In this document: piece by piece, positions 45,981 to 57,812 of the stretch | How positions within the stretch are numbered: the stretch's first letter is position 1 | Layout of the letters: the number at the start of each line of letters is the position of its first letter | NCBI RefSeq assembly: GCF_964204865.1 | Contig: NC_135251.1 | Coordinates: 22,010,001 to 22,074,000, forward strand | Length of the DNA stretch: 64,000 bases | Reading direction: 5' to 3' | DNA from: Styela clava | Taxonomy: Eukaryota > Chordata > Ascidiacea > Stolidobranchia > Styelidae | Notes under the pieces: generated by a model | What the model saw: the letters and a program-made list of their open reading frames with translations, nothing else | What the model was told of the DNA's origin: nothing | Database searches by the model: none | Program-made: the position numbers and the translations under genes

Positions 45981-48647
45981 AAAAGTAATAATGCGATTGT
46001 ATCCATATAAATCTATTTGAAATCATTTTGACACAAATTTGAAAGAGCTACCGTACAAAAACAACTGGCTGGTCGGTTCGAATTACAGAACTAGCTTCGG
46101 GCTTCAAATCATCCCTTGAATAGAATGTAACCTCAACTTCTGAAAACAAACAACTGGCTAATTCATCTCTAAGGGACTGGTGGGTAGCCAAATGATTAAG
46201 CTCTGCCATTTCCCTGTGTTGAATATGTAATTCTTATCCTTTCAGCCATGCTTTCGTTGCCAGCCTTTACAAGATGTTTACCGGTATATTGCTAGCACAA
46301 CTGCATAAGCACATTACAGTATATCAAACCGAACCCTGGTACCGACACCATCGCAAAGTTGTACTTGTAGCTAACTGCTTACCGGTAATTTCGGCTGGCC
46401 GTTACCTGTGACTGGGGGTAGATCAAAGTTGTCTATACCTTTATGTTGTATTTTCGTTTTATCATTATGTATGGTACTATATTACCTCTAATTTAATCAT
46501 GCAGTTAAAAATCACGAACTAAAAACCCCACGGAAGCCCCTAAAATTGTAGAATCGCTTTGTAGCCTCATAAAAGACAGCTGAGACGCCATAATAATAAC
46601 GGTGGTATGTGGAGTCAAAATACTGAAAATTCGGAGAAATTATGTAAGTGTGAACATTAATTGAGCTTTTGGCGACTTTCAGGCGTGAGTTGAGTATGAG
46701 ATATTACATTAAAATGAATCTCAAAAACTTGACATTGTAAAAATATCGTACCATATCATGTTGACATATGTACAATGAGTAGTGAGATATTTACAGGTGC
46801 TCCAAAAATTTCTTCAAGTAGAGAGAGAGAGAAAGAGATGTATTATTTTGTTAACTAAAAATAAAGTCATCGATACAATGAAAATTGACGGAAATAAAAT
46901 TGTTTTGCTAGGAAGGAAGCAACACAATCATCGATGCCAACACATGCCGACCATATTTGCTGGTGTGATCAGGTTGGGGCAAAGAAAATCAAATGAAATT
47001 TTTACGAATTTCTTAAACAAAATCGATGAATTCTTATGATAAATAACAATATATGAAAACATTCGATATGTGCAATATATATATAAACAATACAATCAGT
47101 GGATGAGGTGTAAGAGTAACGTGGTGAAGATGTGTCATCAGCATTAGAAATATTTAAATTCAACTCAGTACTATTACTAACGAATTTTCGCCAATAATAA
47201 AAACTACTATTACAAAACAATTGGAGAATAATTTTTTGATTGATCAACAAAAGTAATATTAATAATTTGAATAACAAAATATATGAATAGGGTACTATAA
47301 AAATGACTTTCATCTTCATTCTACCTTGACACAGAAATAAACTTGGAACTATTCGGAAAAGGCATAGGTCACGAGTGTACCACACATACCTATAGCAATA
47401 ACGATGTAATGAAATATTACAAATGATTTTTACTTCACCACTGCTCAATTATTTGGGGTGTTTATTTTGAGAGTTGGTGCGTACAAACCGATTTACCTTT
47501 TTCATTAACAAGATTTTTAATTCGACAACCAGCTTTCCAGAAGTACCTACTGTTAGCTAACTTTATTGTAGTCTATCGCGGATTCTAGGGTTTAATATTG
47601 AAATAACTGCAACTAAGCCAAATTCCCCGGAATACAAATTCACCATTTAGTTATTTATACCCAAATTTCGGATATTTATGAAAGCTCAACAAAGTGAATG
47701 TTCGCCCTGCCCTCTAAAATTCTTCCGGCACATTTCCTCCGCAAAATTGGGAAATCTGCGACGCTCATTTAAAGTATTATTGCGAGTTGGCGCGAACTCG
47801 GTTTATAAACACCATTTTGATTCAACTCAATTTTATGGTACTGACGTCCGCGCTAATTTTAGTGTGTAGCAGTCTTTCGGAATCAATTTCTTTACGACTG
47901 AACGGACTTCACTGAAGACAAATCGACCATTTATTTGATTTATACCTAAATTTCCGAAACAACTAAAAACTGACAACGCGGCATGTAAACACGAAAACGA
48001 GTTAACGTAACGTTTACAAGCATACATTGAAAAACAACAAGAGGGTAAGAAGCTGCTAAACTTCCAACTGCAACGTCGTCTTTAAAATCTTGCTGATGAG
48101 CAATGGAGCGCGGGGAAACCTGCATTCAGACGCTTAAAGCGTAAATATATTGGAATGCTTCATGTTATTCAGAGGGCTTGGCAGTCACGCACGTAATTAA
48201 TAAAACAAACTGATGCATGGTGACACGAACTCCAAGATCACTCTCCGCTTTCACACACTATTATAATCATTATTCATACATATTGGTCACTGACTGCATC
48301 AAAAAACCACTGTATGGACGTTCATCTTGATTTACGATTGCCTTAATGCAGTTTCAGCATGTGATATCCCACATTACATTTGTGGTTCTTGAATACAAAT
48401 TTTCTTCACAACTTGGGAATACAACTGGCCTAATTACAGGACAACACTTCAAATATCATATGCAATATCTTCTGCCCGAAAAGAAACAGATACGCTTCTA
48501 ACAGAGGGTGCACAGAACCTGTTATTTGGCACATAAAAGGTATAATTTCACAGAGATTGGCTAAAAAACTTGTGTAATACGAGTGAAAGAACACTTCTTC
48601 ATGCCAGTCTTGATGAAATTGAGATGGAAATCCATTCCTACAATTCA
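45981..48647. other. Intergenic region between ANKRD13C and QNG1, no convincing gene
   Basis: Short frames occur but none resembles a family. A repeated block (CACCATTTAGTTATTTATAC.CAAATTTC near 47642 and CGACCATTTATTTGATTTATACCTAAATTTC near 47918) suggests a small duplicated element. The frame at 47002-47448 (minus) is hydrophobic and AT-rich, and I do not regard it as a gene. Confidence 0.45.
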
Positions 48648-51600
48648 TCAGTAAAATATTGTTCTAACAAGATGAAAAGGCAAATGATTAATTTTTTCGC
48701 GATGCTCACGGGCATAATCCCAAAGAAAATTGTCAACAGTAATAGAATTGACACCAGATAGTTTGCTCTCTTTAATGTCATCATCTGCCAATAATTTTCT
48801 CACTTGAGATGTTAATCTTTCAATTGCTTCTATTGATGAACCACGAATTTCCAATTCAAACCTAAAAAGGTAATCAGCATTGCAAAAAAAGGAAGGGAGA
48901 CATGTTTTTATAATAAGGTAAGAAAAATAAGCAATATAATACAGATTGAATGCACCCACCTATGTCCTGGTGGGAAAACGATTCTTTGTGAAAGAGCCTT
49001 CTTTAATTCTTCTGAATATTTTAAAATTTCAAAGTACTCTAGGCTTTGAGGTACTCTGTAATCTGCGAACATTGTGATTTCATCAATATTTGTGAATTCT
49101 CCCAGACCTTTTCCTGAAGTTATTACAAAGCAAGTTTATATGATATTATTCTGGGAATTTGGCATCTGTGAGAGACTTATATGTCAAAATCATATATAAC
49201 ATACCAAAATTTAATGTGTTAAAGAGACGTATTTTGACAAATAAAACACATTAACTATTTAAATACAGTTTACTATCAGCCATATTGGGCCGGTGGGGAA
49301 CAATACAACATAATCAAGAAATTAATTTAACATAAATTTTTGAGGGTGAAAAGAATAAAACTGTTCTCCCAACAAAATTGATATACTGTAAGTGGTAATT
49401 GACCAAACTGAAGAAAATTTTAAAACCCTAACCAAGAATACTCAAATGAGTCGACGCATAAAGAATAACAAAAACTACCAGTGCTTAACCTTCCTTAACA
49501 AAATTTAAGTTTACCTGTGGCCACTCAACCATAGTGTATCCAAACGTGACAAAATAATGAACGAACAAAACAAATAAATATGTATTTTAATAAACTTGTC
49601 ATGAATTTCGATCAATAATACATATGCTGCAACATAACAAAATTATGACCTCATAATGATGCTTATACAGATGCACTGGGTAATAAATGACCAGATCTAC
49701 ATCAGCATAATAAAATTCCAAACCAAACATATCCAAGTATAAATGATGCAATACTTAAAAACCCACTAAATAAATACTAACCTTCAAAGCAACACCAAAT
49801 ATCAGCTACTAAAATCTGAGCTCTTTTATAGAATGCAACTCTCTGATTTTGAAATACAGATTCATCTCGAAAACTTGGAAAATTCTCTACTACGAGATTC
49901 ATCAAAGTGACAGCATCTCTTTCACATTGCCTTAATTTAAAATTCATATCATTCAAGTGATAAATTACAGAAAACTCGTAACCAGTATTTAACTCCATCA
50001 TAAGTGAAATATTTCTTGCAAAAAATAAGGCAGGCGCTATACAAATAAAAACAATGTGAGTATATATATTTTTCATTATGAACAGAACTAGAACAAAGAA
50101 CAATATAAATGTTAGAACTAAGTTTTTTTTATTTATTCCTGTATCCATAGACACATTCTAAGAACTAAAACTGTTACCTAATGCAGTTGATGAAAGAACC
50201 ATTAAATTTCTCTAACAATACTCTTCCACTTTCCTTGAACCCTTCAAATCTTTTGTCCAACAATGGTATTTCAATCTGATTGAATGAATACAGTAATGTT
50301 GTTTTATACTTATCAACAGGTTTGAAAAGAGGACAATTTCATGTGTTTTGAATTGACGAATAAGGGAAGAACATGTAATGAGAATATCGGTCCGAAGACT
50401 TCATCCGCTCTTGCTTCATAGTGATACCGTGTGTCCCATCACTAATTAATTAATAACTCGCTAATTATACGACATAATTCATCCAAAATCAATAGGCTTC
50501 TGGTCCGAGATATGATGAATGCACATGCAATGCACAATTTGGAGCAGATTCAACCTCGCTTTCGTGAGATATCGCGTGCATCGCGTGCAAACAAACAGAC
50601 AGACAGCCAGACAAATACCTATCAACATACTTATCGAGATCGATAAGTAATAAGGATTTGCATACAGAAAGGATAAAACATTCATGTGAGATCTGTGATA
50701 TTGTACATATCTTGTTTACTTAGCTTACTTTGCTGAGTTTGATTTACAAGGCCAGGTACAAGGCAACACCAATATATGAAAACAATAAATATTATACTAT
50801 ATCATGTCAGCATCAACAGTTAACCAAAGATGATTCTAAATGGCAATAACCTTCGAAAGGAAAACCCCATAAACCATAACATATTCCAAATAATACATAC
50901 ATATCACGCTGCACCAATGATAAAATGCACAAATTACTTCTGTGTCTGATCTGAATATATCAGAAAATTCTTTTTTTTCAACTTCAGCCATGAATTCGGA
51001 ATCATAAACAGGTTTGCCTTCATCTTCGGCACGTTTTAATGCTGCCACTAAAGACCAATACCCCGTCCACAGCTTCCCTCCATACTTAACCTGAAATAAG
51101 TATAATCAATGAATTCAGATATTAGAAACAATTTCATCACCAACCAATACACTACTTACATGGGGTAAGAGTTATATTTATTCACAATGAAAAATAAACC
51201 ACCGGCAGTGTGTATCAAATATTGTTGAGGAAGGTATATTCAATAGGTTATAAACATTTATTATTGTAAAGAAAGACTAAATAGATGTTTTAGTATGGAC
51301 TATGTTTCTTTTTTACTGCTTTCTGTGATTGACACTGAACCACTGCAATATTAAAAGTTAATAGCATTTTCTATGGACTTTGTCTTTGAGAAGCAGCATA
51401 ACTTACAGCATATTTCTTTCCAGGAATATCAGGCCAAAATGAGAAGTTGAGAACATCAATTGCGAATATTATATCAATTGCTTTTTCATCAGCTACCTGT
51501 CACATGATAGAAGCATCAGTTAAATGAAATTGGTCCTGAACCCTTTTGAATCAATTCATATTTTTTCAATTGCAGCAACAATGAATTCACTGTATATCCA

Positions 51601-52081
51601 AGCATGTCTGAAAGATAACGAAACTCCAAATACTGTACCTATTTAGCCAATTTTTATGCATAAAAATCTGGTTAGTACTATGAATCATAGCACATGCCGT
51701 AATACTTTCATATCATGGATGGATAAAAATAGGAGCTGTTAATAAGATGTTAATCTGAATAGGACAAAATGGAATGGACATTCCAAGTTCCCACCTAAAT
51801 GATCTCCCATGGCTTATTTCATGAACCCATAATCAGGAATTTCAAGGGAACCAAATGTTATTGCACTGCCTCCTTGTCAAGTTAACAAACATCCCATATT
51901 GAAGAAACTATCTTACCTTTGGATGCAAAACATGATTTTTCCAACCTTTCAAAGAAAAATCATTTTGTTTGAATGCCTGCATAAGCACTTTAGCCGTCTC
52001 TGCTACTTTTTGATCATCAATAAATACATCTTCACAATGTGAAGCTATCAACTTTCCAGTTTTTCTAGGAGGTAAAGCCAT
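48648..52081 (-). CDS. QNG1: Queuosine salvage protein (queuosine nucleoside glycosylase), 7 exons
   Basis: Exons (minus): 52081-51917, 51496-51407, 51090-50938, 50275-50178, 49930-49782, 49113-48960 and 48861-48648. All have GT-AG ends and keep frame, giving 340 residues, almost exactly the human length (341). The human protein (C9orf64, DUF2419) releases queuine from queuosine nucleosides for reuse in tRNA modification. Family blocks are VLNFSFWPDIPGKKYA, VKYGGKLWTGYWSLVAALKR, GRVLLEKFNGSFINCIR, NLVVENFPSFRDE, RVAFYKRAQILVADIW, ITMFADYRVPQSLEYF and the C-terminal DNFLWDYAREHRE. Intron 3 carries dispersed repeat R1 (50440-50650). The ORF-like stretch before exon 5 (about 49931-50040) is intronic, since the acceptor TTAAAT-TAAG is needed to restore the NCIRQCERDAV reading. 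Confidence 0.95.
50440..50650 (-). repeat. Dispersed repeat R1, copy 2, in QNG1 intron 3
   Basis: This is the inverted partner of 6577-6812, with the same block order (AACTCGCTAATTATACGACA, AGGCTTCTGGTCCGAGAT, GATATCGCG, then CAGACAGACAG). It lies between QNG1 exons 3 and 4, so it must be spliced out. The copies are similar enough to align by eye, which suggests a moderately young family. Confidence 0.8.
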
Positions 52082-52521
52082 CACCTATCTGTCGTATATT
52101 ATAACAGTGAAATTTACATCGATCATAACATAAGATATATTTGTAAGGATTTAATAAAATGAAATAAATTTGAACACTAACATGACAAAGAAAAACTTGA
52201 AAACAAATTATGTAAAATACAATTTCAATATCAACCAGTTTCCCTGGAGTATTTAATAACATCAATTTATTAAGAATATAGAAAATGACATTACTCATTA
52301 CCTTAAAAATAAGTTTAGAGACATATTTAAAGAAGTTGTATTGTACTGGAAACAATGAACAATTCCCTTTAGCAGCATGTTTTGTTTCATTTTTGTTTAC
52401 ATGTTTTTTCACATCATCAAAGAATATAGGTCTGATATTTAATGTCATGGGTCACCAAAACATGCCATAAAAAATATTGTAAAATTCATTAGAATTATTT
52501 CAACACATTAATAGGTTGGAT

Positions 52522-53032
52522 CAGGGTTTCCCAAACTTTTTGGGTCGCGGACCCTGTTTGTGAATCTAATTTTTGACGGACCGCCATCATATTCCATATC
52601 AATTTCTGTGCCTAACCAACAAGGGGGGATATCGTTTCATTTACAACACAAACGTCATTAATGTAATAGATGAAGTTGCATACAAAATCAGCATGCTGTT
52701 TTTCACTGCACAATTTATCAATTCTCAGGGCAATTTGTTACAAGCAAACTAGGTCTGACTCTACAGTAAGTCTCGAGCTGCATTTTGTCATTAACTGTTA
52801 AGAGCCGAAATTGCTGCCTCACACATGTAGGTCGTTGCAGAAGGCAATATAATTTTAATTTTTGACAGCAATGGATATTTGTCACATCGCTCAAACAAAA
52901 AGACGCGAAGGCTTTTTGACTGAAATCAATCATTAAAGATTGATCACACTCTTTTCATATCATTGCATTGCACCCCCTGTGCAGTTATCATGGACTCCCA
53001 GGGGTCCGTGGACCCCAGTTTGGGAAGCCCTG
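52522..53032 (-). mobile_element. hAT element relic with transposase C-terminus remnant and target duplication
   Basis: Flanks are GGTTGGAT (52514-52521) and GGTTAGAT (53033-53040), 7 of 8 matching. The ends are CAGGGTTTCCCAAACTTTTT on the left and, reading inward from the right, CAGGGCTTCCCAAACTGGGG. On the minus strand a broken frame reads ERCDKYPLLSKIKIILPSA, TTYMCEAAISALNS and, after frameshifts, LRIDKLCSEKQHAD. These correspond to the hAT C-terminal dimerisation region of ZBED5/SCAND3-type transposases. Several stops and shifts make it dead. It lies between ATG4 and QNG1. Confidence 0.85.
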
Positions 53033-53533
53033 GGTTAGATGAAAAAAATCATAAGGCATCATAAACAATTCATGAATATACACATAGGCATGTATAAAGT
53101 TGTAAAGAAAAGCACACCATTTTAAGTAAACTTGAAAAATTAAGACCTGCTACATAATATAATTCTACATCTGAGATATTTCCGACCGGGTAAACCGAAT
53201 AGTTTACACCAGGGGTGGGCATTTAAGACCGTACTGCAAAGTTTATATGCAATCAGTCCATATTTAAATGTGAAATGGTGGAAAATAGAATCATAAAGAA
53301 ACAGTCTCAATTTATCAGGCCGCGATATCATGGCTAATTATTTTATACTCTAAGAGGATTGTCGAGTTGCACAAGAAAGTAGAGTATTTCTCAATTAACA
53401 AAAGCGTATCTAAAATGTGCTCAGGGAACACAAATTTAAATTTAGTAAAATGTACTTTTTGGTCAGAATATCATGAAAAAGTCCAATCGTTCAGAATAAA
53501 AATAATTACATATGAAATTTGTAAAGTCTCTTT

Positions 53534-54772
53534 TCATAAAATCTCTAGAATCTCAAATTCCTCATCAACATCATCCAAATCTTCATCAGAATCGAGGGTT
53601 AAACATGCATTTTCATCCTCCGTCATATCTCCAGTTCTTTTTTTAAAAAGGTTATGAGCCGACACAGAAACCACTTTTGATTCTACTACAGTACATGTTG
53701 GAAATGATTCAACAACACCAAATAATGGTAAGCTTTCTTTAGATGACTTCTGTGTTTTTACTCTCTCACATATTCCTTCAAATTCTTTCTTAGTTTTGCA
53801 TAGAAATCCTAACGCTAAAGAAGGATCAAGGTGGGACATTGGCATTTTACTAGGATACTCGCAATGATAAGAATTGTCATGTTCTATTTCAACTATTTTA
53901 TCATCCCATACAGCAGCTGGTTGGGTAGTATGTGGGTCAAGGAAGACCATGTAATCAGTGTTTGTATGTCCAATAAAATAATATGCATGATTGGGCTTTC
54001 CACCAATTATTCCAACACTTTCTTTCCAAGTTAAACATTCCTTGATATTTTCAAAATATACTGGATTTATCTCTGATAGTCCAAGTCGTAGTGGAATAAA
54101 TAAAACTAAAGGTTTCCATATTTTGGCTGTATTTGTACGACACGATGATGAAGGTTGATCTTCCTGTTCATTAGAGATAGAGAACGAAGTTGCACTGTTT
54201 TCAACTGAAGAGTTCAGACATAATTTTTCCACATCTTTCGTGCATATTGTGTTGTCCATCGCAACATAAACAGTGATGTCATTTTTGTTATCAAATGCAG
54301 ACAATTTTTTTAGGACCTGAGCAATCGTGTTCGGGCCAAACCATTGACCGACTTCTTTTCCTTCTTGCACTCCCATTTGTGCAATTTGATGTATTGAGTA
54401 ACAACTTGTTCGTTCATCTGCAAAATCTTTCAATACTTCATAATATTTAGACGACTGAAGTTCGTTTGGTCGCCACTTCCATTGTGGAGACATTTTTAAC
54501 CTAAGCAAAGTTTGAGCCAGCATCATTTGGCCGCAGCGCAACATACATCCCCAACCTGAATCACTGGTTGGTCCTGTCCCACCAATCGAATCAAATCCTT
54601 TTCGATATGTAAACCATAGTTTGGATTTTGCTGCCTCGCAAAACTGTTCTCTATCATTTGGCAGGACATATTTTTTCCCCATTAACCAAATAATTTCATT
54701 GTCTGTCCACGAATCTTCTTTTGACAAAACATTTTCATATGTTAAGCAAGAAAAATTGGAGTCGCCTTCCAT
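53534..54772 (-). CDS. ATG4B: ATG4 autophagy cysteine protease (ATG4A/B type), single exon
   Basis: The 412-residue protease processes the C-terminus of ATG8/LC3/GABARAP proteins and delipidates them in autophagy. The catalytic cysteine lies in GPTSDSGWGCMLRCGQMMLA (about residues 66-85). The catalytic Asp and His are in YMVFLDPHTTQPA (about residue 280). MEGDSNFSCLTYENVL starts the chain, and GKPNHAYYFIGHT precedes the Asp-His motif. The C-terminus ends in DVDEEFEILEIL, an acidic LC3-interacting FEIL motif like that of ATG4B. An insert around residues 195-220 (SSVENSATSFSISNEQEDQ) is low complexity. ATG4A and ATG4B cannot be told apart here; it may be the single ancestral member. No coding intron is seen. 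Confidence 0.94.
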   Translation of the reverse strand: MEGDSNFSCLTYENVLSKEDSWTDNEIIWLMGKKYVLPNDREQFCEAAKSKLWFTYRKGFDSIGGTGPTSDSGWGCMLRCGQMMLAQTLLRLKMSPQWKWRPNELQSSKYYEVLKDFADERTSCYSIHQIAQMGVQEGKEVGQWFGPNTIAQVLKKLSAFDNKNDITVYVAMDNTICTKDVEKLCLNSSVENSATSFSISNEQEDQPSSSCRTNTAKIWKPLVLFIPLRLGLSEINPVYFENIKECLTWKESVGIIGGKPNHAYYFIGHTNTDYMVFLDPHTTQPAAVWDDKIVEIEHDNSYHCEYPSKMPMSHLDPSLALGFLCKTKKEFEGICERVKTQKSSKESLPLFGVVESFPTCTVVESKVVSVSAHNLFKKRTGDMTEDENACLTLDSDEDLDDVDEEFEILEIL

Positions 54773-55666
54773 GTCTAGATATGCAATTACATATAGTATG
54801 CAGGTAAGGTATGCAACTACAGAACTAGGAATGAATGTAGATGTAAGTTAAGATGGAGGAGTACTAGGATTCTCCACAATTACCCTGAGGGGAAGAAAGT
54901 GGAATAGACGACCTAATTGGGTCAATGCCTACTGGCACACCTTATTCTCTCGCCGGGGCTGCATTTCAGATTACAGGATTACTGTAAGCAATTACCTTGT
55001 CTGCAATGAATAGATCAGTATGCTCCCGTTTACAGGTTTATGCAATCATTGAAACATCTAATCGCAGATTTATTACTCGTTTTTCGCAATGATTAATTGA
55101 AGAAAACACATAAGGAAAAACATTAAACAAAGACTCTGATAATCTTCCATAATAATTTCGAAGTGATCAGGACTGTTAAATAACAATCTTAATTCTTATA
55201 TCCTTTTTTGAAGTTAAGTGACTGAACTACAGAACTAGGTGCGCTATGATAGTTTATTTCAACTCTAGCTCCTACAAGTGCGATTACTTCAGAGACGAGC
55301 AAAATAAATCAACGTTTTTTTTAAATATCCCAGTGCCAATAAAGAATATAATAATTTTGTATTTTTTGTCCATATAACAGTGTATTAGATAGTTTTGGAT
55401 GCCAATTCTAATTTAGGTTAATATTGAGTTCGGAATACAATTGCATTATTTGAATTCCGTTTAGGTGGAGAAAAATAAGTATACAATACCCATACAAAAA
55501 TTACAAAATATTTCACACATTCAATATCAGCAATTCATTGTAGTTCCAATAGAGTCGATCGTTGTCCCAAATGTCATCATGGTGAAGATTATAGGATATG
55601 TTTTATATTAGCATGGAAAAACAAAATTTATAAAGATTAGCCAGCTAATTTGAATGGGGTACCTAT
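54773..55666. other. Upstream region of ATG4, nothing recognised
   Basis: No coding or repeat family is identified. The segment ends at the hAT-like insertion at 55667. Confidence 0.5.
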
Positions 55667-57739
55667 TAGGGTTAGTTCGGATACCTATAATTTTTATTAT
55701 CCGCATAACGGATATAACCGGGTATTCTGTATTTTAAATATCCGGTTAACCAGATAGTTGCTGCCGATTTCGCACGATTTTAGCGGCGAATTGACCAAAA
55801 ACCACCACACAGTTCTATTGTAAATACTCACATATGTATTATTTTCCTTGAATAAGAATGATTGTGCATTTTAATATTGAATGTGTCAATAAATGATAAT
55901 TTAAGTTATGTAATCGTACCGATGTACAGCGGAATAATAAAATGAAACATGTTTTGAAAATATTGTGTCCTAATTATTTTTTCCCCGACTGCTAAGTTAT
56001 TTTCTCCTATTCAAATAATATGTAAAGATTTATATTATTTCTAATTTATTGTTAATTTTTTTAAAAGCTTCTTTTGTGTCTAGAGCCTCTTTTCATTAAA
56101 TTTTGACTCGTACTAAATTTTAGTGTCGCAGACTCACAATGATCATTTCTGATCATCCGCACCTTCCTATCAATTGCAATGAAATTTAATATTGTCATGT
56201 ATAGTATTTTGTGTTCTATAATATTTTGTGATTTCTTGCACGACGAAATAAACTTTGTTAATATATACCACAAGAGCATACATATAAATGAAAACACGAT
56301 CACAAAAAATCGTGCATTTCGAACATTTGATTTCGTTGAGAGAAGTATCCAAAAAAAAATAGAATATAGGGGGGACCACTTCCGTGAAGTGTATAAAAAA
56401 TATAAGTAATCTGAACAAAAATTTTAATAACAAAGCAAATTGATGGTTTTGAAAATACCAAAGTGGTCAGGAATTTCTTCTAATTTGAAAACTTCACTTA
56501 TTTAACATGTCACTGTAAATATTCTCACGTTTGTACTAATTAGGCCACAACTTCAAATCTATTTCCATTCGAATATCTTTTAAACTAAATTAACAGAGCC
56601 AAAACAATGCTGCGCCAGTTTTTGAACAACTTTACTTACCACCCTCAATGAGTAAATGAAAAACATGACACGATACAAAGTCTGTCAGATTAAACTTTGC
56701 TGAAATATTATAGACCATTTTACAAACAAACTTGTTTGGGAAAGTTCCATGAAAACCATAAATGTAATAACAGCCCTTCCTCCTCTTTTTAAAATTTTTG
56801 AAAACGTCACTAAGGCGGTCGAATTTTACTGGCTAATTTTGTCATCATCGCCGATCGTTTTCTTTATTTGGGGAGTTAATATCGGCATTATGCCAGTTTT
56901 AATTTGAAAAGAAGTTACATTCCGTGACAAGTTACCCTTGTTGTAAATTCAGTAAATACGATTATTACGAAATTTTGGCGATTCAACAGCGCCTAAAACA
57001 GAGTTTTTTTTATCTATCACTGGCTCATAAATCAAGAGTCGTGATATTTTCCTTAGCATTTACTTCCTTATTTTCAGTCAAAAATGTGTGCTTCAGATCT
57101 ACTCTCTTAACGATAGATAGATACGACGATAGATAACATACTGCGCCATTTCAATTCCAGGCGAAATAATACAATTATCCGCGTTATATACCGATGAGAC
57201 TGAACCCGACTTTTCTCCCGAAAAGCTAATTAATCTGCATTTATTGTACTAAATAAATTATGCTCATTGGAATTGCAATAATAACTCAAATTTGATGAAT
57301 TTGCAAAATCGCAAAAATACGAAATTGGATTTATTTGTGCAGCTTACCACTTATTTTCATATCTAGAGTAGAAATGCTTTTATTTTAACGTAAGTCGGGC
57401 TCTTCTATAACGCAAATACGCAATAATCACATTTTTCTGCATGTTTTGTGATGTAATAGTCAAGTTCACTCCAGCATTACACGGATGACTAAAATATAGG
57501 CAGAGTAGTGTGGATATTAGTGATTATTATATGCTCTGAGAGATGTCAGTGGCCACTCAACAAAAAATATAAAAATCACTAATGCGCATATGCATTATTT
57601 ATACTGCTCTATTATCCGGTTAATCGTTACAATAATATCCGGATATCAGATAGCAAAATACCTCTTGGTTAACCGGTTATCAGATAGCAAAATACCTCTT
57701 GGTTAACCGGTTAACCGCTACTCGGATAATCCAACCCTA
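55667..57739. mobile_element. hAT-like element, 2.07 kb, with perfect 8-bp target duplication
   Basis: GTACCTAT flanks it exactly at 55659-55666 and 57740-57747. The ends are TAGGGTTAGTTCGGATA on the left and, reading inward from the right, TAGGGTTGGATTATCCGAG. Subterminal GGTTAACCGG motifs recur near both ends, and a unit of about 34 bp containing TCAGATAGCAAAATACCTC is tandemly repeated at 57640-57705. No intact transposase frame is visible; the interior holds only short AT-rich frames. The intact duplication indicates one clean insertion event. Confidence 0.85.
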
Positions 57740-57812
57740 GTACCTATCATGACAAGAGGATTTTACTATTTCCTGTCTACTGGTCTATGTAAAAGGTTTT
57801 ATTCATATCTAA

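Noticed and set aside
47002-47448. 148-residue minus-strand frame
   Set aside because: It is hydrophobic because of high A/T content, has no recognisable motif and no splice context.
48240-48640. Possible further QNG1 exon or separate gene downstream
   Set aside because: QNG1 already ends at its expected length with the family C-terminus (HLVRTIFY), and no other motif is visible.
49931-50040. In-frame extension upstream of QNG1 exon 5 (APALFFARNISLMMEL...)
   Set aside because: It has no counterpart in the family; the acceptor at 49931 gives the correct NCIRQCERDAV continuation.
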